DNA of 64,000 nucleotides from Engraulis encrasicolus (Eukaryota > Chordata > Actinopteri > Clupeiformes > Engraulidae), in the NCBI RefSeq assembly GCF_034702125.1, contig NC_085857.1:58656567-58720566 (forward strand), given 5' to 3'. Made by a program: the position numbers and the translations under genes. This document shows positions 43,060-64,000 of the stretch, one piece after another (the stretch's first letter is position 1; every line of letters begins with the position of its first letter). The notes beneath the pieces are model-generated. The model was not told the origin of the DNA. It worked only from the letters and a program-made list of their open reading frames with translations, and did not search any database.

Positions 43060-44157
43060 TAGAGGTGCTTAACTCGAATCTTTGAGGCGTCCGGATTGAT
43101 TGGATCATTCCAAGGAGGGTATCCGGATTAGACGGATCAATCGGATCACTTATTTAAAATAAATAAAAATAAATAATAATAATGTATTTTTTAAAACGTT
43201 TCTGCCGTTAAGTGGCTATGCGCCTCGCCTTTGTTGTCCCATTTATCAATTCATGTTGATAAATCAAAGAGTAAGACAGTTTGATCAACAAAACTCACTT
43301 TATGAATCGTCATGGTTCCTAAACTCATGCTGCGATCCGACCCACCTGGGTCTCCTCACTAAACATGCGACCACGACTCGAAGAGCCTTTGGCAGTAGTG
43401 ACACGGCATGTTCCTGATTTTGCAATAAATAATGTGTGTGTTTGTATTTAAGAAGACAAAAAGTAAAATATTTGGGAGCAGAAGTCTAGTTGAGCAGGGA
43501 TAGACAGGAGGTGAGCAGCAGATGACCACTCGCTTCCGCTGCCGAGTTGCCTTGTGACTCACACACTCGTGGCAAAAACGAAACTTAAGTGTTGATCCGA
43601 TCCGTAGGGGATTCGCTGCTACCAACAACTCAGTCAGGATTTGTCTCACCGAGTCGACGAGGGCGCCGGACTCGGACGAGGGGAGTGACAGCAGTGGCTT
43701 TAAAGTCTGTACGCTGTAACGCAGTGAGTGATAGTAGAGTCACGAGAGTACCCTACAGACTGAGATGTAAAAGCGTTGGCAGAGCACTGTTAACATTTAG
43801 AAATGTAGACCTCAACAGAGTCAGAAGCACACACATAGGGAGTGGGAATCCGCGACTCAATTGGCCACAACAGGCTGGACGGATCAAACAGGCTCGATGA
43901 ATGACGAGGCGGGAGTTGGTTCCGTTTTACTCAGCGAGTGTTTGTGACTGAACAGCATACTAGAGAGATTAGAGAATGGCTGTTGTAGTCAACTAAAGAG
44001 GATATATTCCGGTTTCACAATTTCTCGTGCTGTAACTGCCATTTTGTTGGCATATTAATGAAATGCCGTCTGACCCGCCTTTGGCGGATCAATGCACGAC
44101 AGCCATCCGGTCTGTTCGGATGAGGTCTTCAAACGGATCATCCGGGTTTCAGCTCTA
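43060..44157 (+). mobile_element. hAT-type element, copy 1 (1098 bp)
   Basis: Starts TAGAGGTGCTTAACTCGAAT, ends GGGTTTCAGCTCTA. The 8-bp duplication GTAATGTA is at 43052-43059 and 44158-44165. No transposase. An inverted second copy is at 58022-59687. Confidence 0.87.
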
Positions 44158-44169
44158 GTAATGTACTAC

Positions 44170-44930
44170 ATGCACTGTAGCTTAAATTGTGCACTAATAA
44201 ACTCATTACCAGTCAAAAACAACATCATTTTCTCCACTTATTTATTTTAATTCAAGTCTTTCAAATCTATTGAATAGCTTGAAATGGTACACAGGTAAGT
44301 AGTGAACAGTACTAAACTAAAGATTAATGTTTGTATTTATTTAGGCATTTTAAGGCTTCATTTCCCTTCAAGCTGGTTAACCTGGGAAGAAGAGCCAAGC
44401 AACATGTGCCACACATCTATTAAAAATGTTTAATCCATATATACTGTATATACAGAAATTAAGTTCATTATATAGGAGAATGCATGACACCATCAGAAAG
44501 GCTTTGTTTCTGTCATTTCCAACATTGTGTTTATGACATGTTTGCATGCCCACCTCAGCAAGGCTGTTCAATGAACCATGGTAAACACACAGAGACATCT
44601 AAGTTACATACAAGCCAGAGACATGACCAAAATCCAATCTCTAAGGAAATCATAATAATTCGATCTGCAGTAAATTCAGGAGTTGAGGAGTGTATAGATT
44701 CAAGTGTGTATGTTTTGTTTTTTTCATCATAGGAAGGAAAAAAGTCCACCTGAATTTTGAGGGTCTAGCCAACAGTTACATTCCAAAACGTCTCTGTTTG
44801 CAGGAGCTTTTTCATTCTGTCTCCTCTTATCTTGTGTTGTATTGTTTCAAGCACTGATGTTATTAAGGAAAGCGCCCATGATTATTAAACCAACTTACAG
44901 TATGCTCCTAAAGGCAATCTTTAAATGTTC
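44170..44930. other. Intergenic DNA between gene A and gene B
   Basis: AT-rich sequence. I see no exon, transposon end or RNA gene. Confidence 0.4.
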
Positions 44931-46508
44931 GGTAACACTTTATTTTAGGGACACATCTATTAGCACTAATACATACAATATTAATGCCTGTGTAAGTAAC
45001 TTGTAAGGCATGTACTAAGCAAAATAAGACAGTTGTTAAGCATGTATTCACAAATGTCTTGTTCATGCCCAATTAGGGATTTATTACTAATATAACCTTA
45101 GTAAGGACCAGTAAGCCTATATTTCTATTTATTAGTAAGTAGTAAGTGGCAGAATACAATGTGTATAAGCTCCCGACACACTGTGTGAACAAACCCTGAA
45201 CAGTGTGAAAACAGATGCAGAATAAGGGTCCCTATTCTAAAGTGATGCATTGGTCAGCCCAGATGGCTCAGGGCCTCTGCACTACCAAAGTCCTAGGGCC
45301 CCCACACCACCCAGGCCTGCACTACCTAGCCCCCCCGATCTACAAAGTGTAAGGGTATATCAAATAATTAATATTTACCCAGCTGAGTCATCTAGTTTTC
45401 TCTTGTTCATATCAATGAAAGGGAGGTAACAAGAGCCTATATATAGCAAGGATTGAACGTACACTTGTCAATGGCGGTGGGTTGGTGAGATGTAATTTTT
45501 TTTTCATGTACCACTGAGTTTTAATTGTAAAAAAAAACCAAAATAAATGCAGAACATTAGAATAAACTACTCTTTTGTGATAATTAAGTGAATGTTTGAG
45601 AACATTAGCATCAAGAAGTGCAGTGCATGATGGGTACGCAATCTAGGCCAACAGACAACCTACCCAGCTCTGAGCCTACGTCCTTAGCTCCTCCCCTCAC
45701 TTGTGAAATTTAGTTGCTATCCAAACAATTTGCCATGTACGTAACAACAGAAATATTATCATTGCTGCATTGGCCATGCATTGCATTTCTGACTAAGGGC
45801 GTAGCCTACCCATCATGCACTGCACTTCTTGTAGCTAAGTTTTCTCAAACATTAACTTATTTATCAGAAAGGAATAGCTTAGTTTCGCTTCCAAACTATT
45901 ACTCATCGTTATATTCTGCATTTATTGTAGGGTTTTTACAATTAAAACGAATTGGTGTATGAAAAAATGACATCTCACCACCCACCGTCATTGATAACTT
46001 TACGTCCAATCCTTGCTATATAATGCTTCCAATTACTCATTAACATAATGAGTAGAATAAGTGAGATCTTCATACCTACTGAGACTAATGTAGACTCTGA
46101 AATGTTCTTACACTTTGCTTCCCGGGGGGGGGACGTAGAGTGGGGGCCCTAGGTAGTGCGGGGGCCCTAAGCCATCTGGGCTGAGCAATGCATCACTTTA
46201 GAATAGGGACCCTTATTCCACATCTGTTTTCACACTGTTCAGGGTTTGTTCACACAGTGTAACAGGAGCTTATACACATTGTATTCTGGCCCTTACTGCT
46301 TACACATAAATAGAAATCTAGGTCTACTAGGTCCTTACTAAGGTTATATTGGTAATAAATCCCTTATTGTGCATGAACAAGACATTTGTGAATACATGCT
46401 TAACAACTGTCTTATTTTGCTTAGTACATGCCTTACAAGTTACTTACACATGCATTAATATTTTATGTATTAGTGCTAATAGATGTGTCCCTAAAATAAA
46501 GTGTTACC
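44931..46508. mobile_element. Fold-back hAT-type element, copy 2 (1578 bp)
   Basis: Perfect 8-bp duplication AAATGTTC (44923-44930, 46509-46516) around ends GGTAACACTTTATTTTAGGG and complement. It is nearly identical to 14016-15611 over its length and in the same orientation. Its G-run near 46125 is much shorter than the copy 1 run near 15219-15250. Confidence 0.9.
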
Positions 46509-46810
46509 AAATGTTCTTTTGATTCTGCCAGTAAAGAAGCTACACGTTCAATCAAGATGATAAGGAGGGAAGGTTTGGAATCATACTAAGTGATATGTGC
46601 CAATTCATTTCGTGCTGCATAGCTGGGTGTACTGTATATTACTTGGTCACAAAATAATTAATTGAACTGTGTGGATTTTGTATTTGAGTGTAGTTGCAAA
46701 GATGTAGCATCAGCTGCTGGTTCCTCATGTGGTTATTTTTTTTTTTAATTGAATTTGCATTGCAACCTAGTAAGGTGCTTAATTAGTTAGAGAAATGCAC
46801 CCCTGGTCCT

Positions 46811-47000
46811 GATGGATCTCATTGTAGCCTTTGACACCGTGGATCATAACATCCTCGTAAAACTCTGTGAAGAGTGGGTGGGCATTAAATGGACAGTACT
46901 GTTCTGGTTAAAGTCATATCAGCAACACTGTCTCATGTCTCCATTGGTCATGATTCATCTGTCCTGGTTTCTTACGGTCCCAAAGGGGTCAATTTAAAGG
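46811..47000 (+). pseudogene. LINE reverse transcriptase fragment
   Basis: Reads LIVAFDTVDHNILVKLCEEW, then VLFWLKSYQQ and VPKGSI, matching the AFDTVDH ... VPQGS blocks of LINE reverse transcriptases. Both ends are missing. Confidence 0.78.
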
Positions 47001-47034
47001 CTAATAATACTCTGTCTATAAGTTATAAATTGTG

Positions 47035-47037
<3 letters not shown>

Positions 47038-47068
<31 letters not shown>
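47038..47068. repeat. (CT)n microsatellite
   Basis: Short CT run. It is followed by a purine-rich stretch (47160-47400) with many GAGAG and GAAGA runs and no gene. Confidence 0.85.
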
Positions 47069-47075
<7 letters not shown>

Positions 47076-47458
47076 CCTTTCTTAGACAGACATACGTAGA
47101 AGCATGGAGGGAGGGACAAAAGTAGAGCGGGGGAAAAGGGAGTCTAAAAGGGCACTGTGATAAGGCGACAATTTATGGGAAGAGCCTTACACAAGGAGGA
47201 GCGAAAGAAAAAAACAGAGTGAGAGAGAAAGAGAGACAGGGGGAGAGTAGAGATAGAAGGGGAGTTAGACTGAGGGTCAGGGCTAACAGGAAATGAGTGA
47301 GAGTTAATGATACTGAACACCTCAGAGAGACCGTAGTAGTAGTAAGTCTACACACAAAGCATAGTGAGAAGAGAAGAGAAGGGAAGAGAAGAGAAGAAAA
47401 GCAGGCAACTTAAAACCTGGACCTTCACACTGGTAAGAGTCACCAACTAGCTACCACG

Positions 47459-47600
<142 letters not shown>

Positions 47601-48121
47601 AACTAATATGGGGTGGCAGTGGGTGGTGGTTGTAATGGCTTGCTTTAGATTAAAATATTCCAATATCATTGGGTGGATTTGGAGCAAAATTGCAAAATAC
47701 GTATGACATTTCTAGGATTGAGTTCTGAACTGTAACTTTACAGCTGTAATGGACAAAGTGAATATATTCTGATGTTCACATGTAACATGTGATGTGAACA
47801 ATTTTCTTTTTGCTTTTCTGACCCACTGCCCTGCTCTTCATTTTGGTCGTGTATAGCAATTATGACTTTCATCGTCATTATGCACAGGGCATTACGAGGG
47901 ACCTTACGGATGTAGAAAACAAAATACGTCTGTTTTAGATAAATCAGTCCTGCTTTTGCCATCAATTACTGAAACTAAGTCACTCTGTGCATATTCAACA
48001 ACAAAAGTTAACCACCATAAGAACTGCTTGTCTGTCCCAGGGATTTGTGGAGTTGGAAAGGTTTTTTGTTTGATTGGTTGATTGATTGATTGGTTGTTTC
48101 TCTAACAGCTGAAGGACAAGG

Positions 48122-62196
<14,075 letters not shown>

Positions 62197-62249
62197 GATT
62201 GTTCCATCATCATCATCATCATCATCCAAACAGCAATTCATTTATGAAG

Positions 62250-62832
62250 TACACTACAAAAAGCTTGGGGTCACCATAATTTTTTCCACTTTTTTTGCAA
62301 TTCAAGTTGTCGACATCCATTAGCTTCAAATGTTACAAAGGTAATTACTGAACAGCCAGATGTGGGAAAAGGTTTTTCCACCAAAATGGACAAAGGAGAA
62401 ACATCCAGAAGGGTGAAACATGTTTCTCTGTTGTCTTTTGTTTGTTAGGGACCATTGGAAATCTTTATTTCTGCCCTTTATACAATTCAGATACAAATGC
62501 AAGCCAAAATGTGTGAATGAATTTCTACTCATCAAAATGAACCTGATGGGACCTGTTATTGTGAATTCACGATAAATTGTCTTGCCCATGTTTATACCCG
62601 TATGTACAAGTATAAATCTTAGATTTTCCTCTTTGAAAATCATTCCACAATTCCTTTTTACAAAATCAAATGAAATGATATATTGGTTGTATGTGAGAAA
62701 TTCAGAGAGCAATGACAAAATAAACTGATTTTGAACTAGAACTGACATTGAAACTGAAGAACCTGAATACTCAGGCGGGAAAGTATGGTGGGGAGAACGT
62801 GTGGTGACCCCAAACTTTTTACTGGTACTAGG
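62250..62832. mobile_element. Tc1/mariner-like MITE (about 580 bp)
   Basis: Left TACAAAAAGCTTGGGGTCAC and right GGTGACCCCAAACTTTTTAC are inverted. GGGGTCACC...GGTGACCCC ends are those of a common fish Tc1-derived family. Exact target TA not assigned. No transposase. Confidence 0.72.
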
Positions 62833-62839
62833 GCCTATA

Positions 62840-63470
62840 TGCTTTGGCAGAATGTTTATTGTCGGCAATTGAACATCCATCTAAGCAGCCATTTAGTGTT
62901 TATTGTAGCCTATCTGACATGGCACGTTATATGTTGTGTTTGTTGACCCACCTATAACCTCTATAATCATTGTATTGGCAGATACAGTAACTCACTGTTA
63001 GAAATAGTAAACCTCAAAGAAAATTAGTTTAAGACAATACCCTTTTCCAGTCATGACCAGCAACAATACAGTCCTTTTGCTTTCTTTTTCTTTTAGTTTT
63101 GATTGTGTTTATTTTCTACAGGACCCATTATGACACTGTTTATAAAAGTAGTATATAAAAAACGTAGGAACGCTCTGATGTCTTGATTGTTTTCATGGTA
63201 GCTTGAGCCAACATACGTAGGAATCATTATGGGCCATTCCAAAATACAAATGTTATGATTAAGGGTATTATTATTATTTGAGTAGAATGTGGTCCTGCCT
63301 GTTCATAGTAATAAATCAAGATGATCCCATAATACATAATTACAAGATTACAGGATTCATCTGCCCTGGCTTTTTTCACACCAACAATGCTTGGGATTAG
63401 ATGCATTACAATGGTCATGTAGCATTTAGAATACAGTATGTTATATGTAACATATTTATATAAGTGAAAA
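62840..63470. other. AT-rich intergenic DNA after gene B
   Basis: No exon, transposon end or RNA gene is recognised. Confidence 0.4.
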
Positions 63471-63482
63471 AGTGAAAGCTCA

Positions 63483-63738
63483 ACTGGGAAACTCCATAGT
63501 GACACAGCACTCCATAGCACACAGTGCTCACTGTACACAACAAAATTACATTTATACTTCACCTGTGCAAGGGGGCAGCCCCCAATGGTGCTCCAAGGAG
63601 AGCAATGCGACGGGACGGAACCATGCCCAGGTTACCTCAGTCATGGAGGATACCTGGTGGGTCTGGAGTCGAACCAGCAACCTTTGGGATACAAATCTGA
63701 TGCCCTTACCACATACTGTACCCATGACTGCCCACTAA
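63483..63738 (-). mobile_element. tRNA-derived SINE, full length
   Basis: On the minus strand it starts AGTGGGCAGTCATGGGTA (A-box region), has B box GGTTCGACTCC, then the phrases CATGACTGAGGTAACC and GGGGGCTGCCCCCTTGCAC, and ends with GGAGTTTCCCA. It is about 255 bp and looks complete. Confidence 0.82.
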
Positions 63739-64000
63739 TTATTATTACAGGAGTTGTGGTATTTATACTCTTCTTCTCTCTTTTATACTCTTCACAGTGC
63801 AAAGGCATGCAACAATTGACAGCCTCTTGGGGTAGTGGGCAGGAATAGAAAGATTTGTTTGTCATCGTCCACCGGTGTCCCAAAAGTAGACCCAAGTAGT
63901 TTTCAATTAAATACATTTTCACAAAAGTGCGAAGGAAAATGAGTGGTAGGGATGGTAACTGTGGTATGGGGGTGATATATGTGGACAATTGCAGACCCTG

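Noticed and set aside
43589..43900. 103-residue open frame and the related 58996-59382 frame
   Set aside because: They fall in the two copies of a non-autonomous hAT element, are not conserved in frame between them, and have no transposase motifs.
47200..47216. GAAAGAAAAAAAC as an interferon-stimulated response element upstream of gene B
   Set aside because: The second half-site does not match GAAANNGAAA, and the stretch belongs to a purine-rich low-complexity region about 0.9 kb from the coding start exon.
62326..62880. 184-residue minus-strand open frame after gene B
   Set aside because: It runs through the Tc1-like MITE and has no domain or exon structure.

Overview
The window is vertebrate DNA, almost certainly from a ray-finned fish. 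It has spliced genes with GT-AG introns, very many (CA)n/(GT)n tracts, tRNA-derived SINEs, a V-SINE-type tail, Rex1/CR1-like LINE fragments and many hAT, piggyBac, Tc1 and Kolobok-like DNA transposons. The species cannot be fixed from the sequence. There are unresolved bases at 4334-4337 and 59689.

Region 1 (1-12000) is a PIF/Harbinger DNA transposon. It carries a HARBI1-type transposase on the + strand (partial, 5' end outside the window) and, convergent to it, a three-exon Myb/SANT-like protein on the - strand. The transposase reading frame is split at its first catalytic Asp region by a Ty3/Gypsy LTR retrotransposon (110-10098) flanked by the 4-bp duplication ACTG. The retrotransposon is unusual. 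Its outer LTRs are one family (A), while a third, different LTR (B, 2027-3189) lies inside, with its own upstream polypurine tract and its own primer-binding site matching tRNA-Ser. Gag is open. Pol has two stop codons, a frameshift and an assembly gap.

Region 2 (about 13700-41300) is an interferon-induced protein 44-like gene (gene A). Six exons are clear (P-loop exon at 20944 to last exon ending 41312). A possible start-codon exon lies at 13740-13773, and the exons between them were not found. Introns are filled with nested transposons. Intron 22754-30047 is the most extreme, with a SINE split by one element that itself holds several others.

Region 3 (about 48100-62200) is a second, tandem, same-strand IFI44-like gene (gene B). 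All nine coding exons join in phase into a 375-residue protein with a P-loop (GPVGAGKS), a DxMG motif and a TKID motif. Genes A and B share every comparable intron position and phase, so they are tandem duplicates. Several exon edges in both genes abut long GT or CA tracts.

The remaining sequence (62200-64000) holds a Tc1-like miniature element and a full-length tRNA-derived SINE. The two IFI44-like genes are the probable functional host genes. Nearly everything else is mobile DNA at different stages of decay, and two nearly identical 1.6-kb elements in direct orientation bracket gene A.
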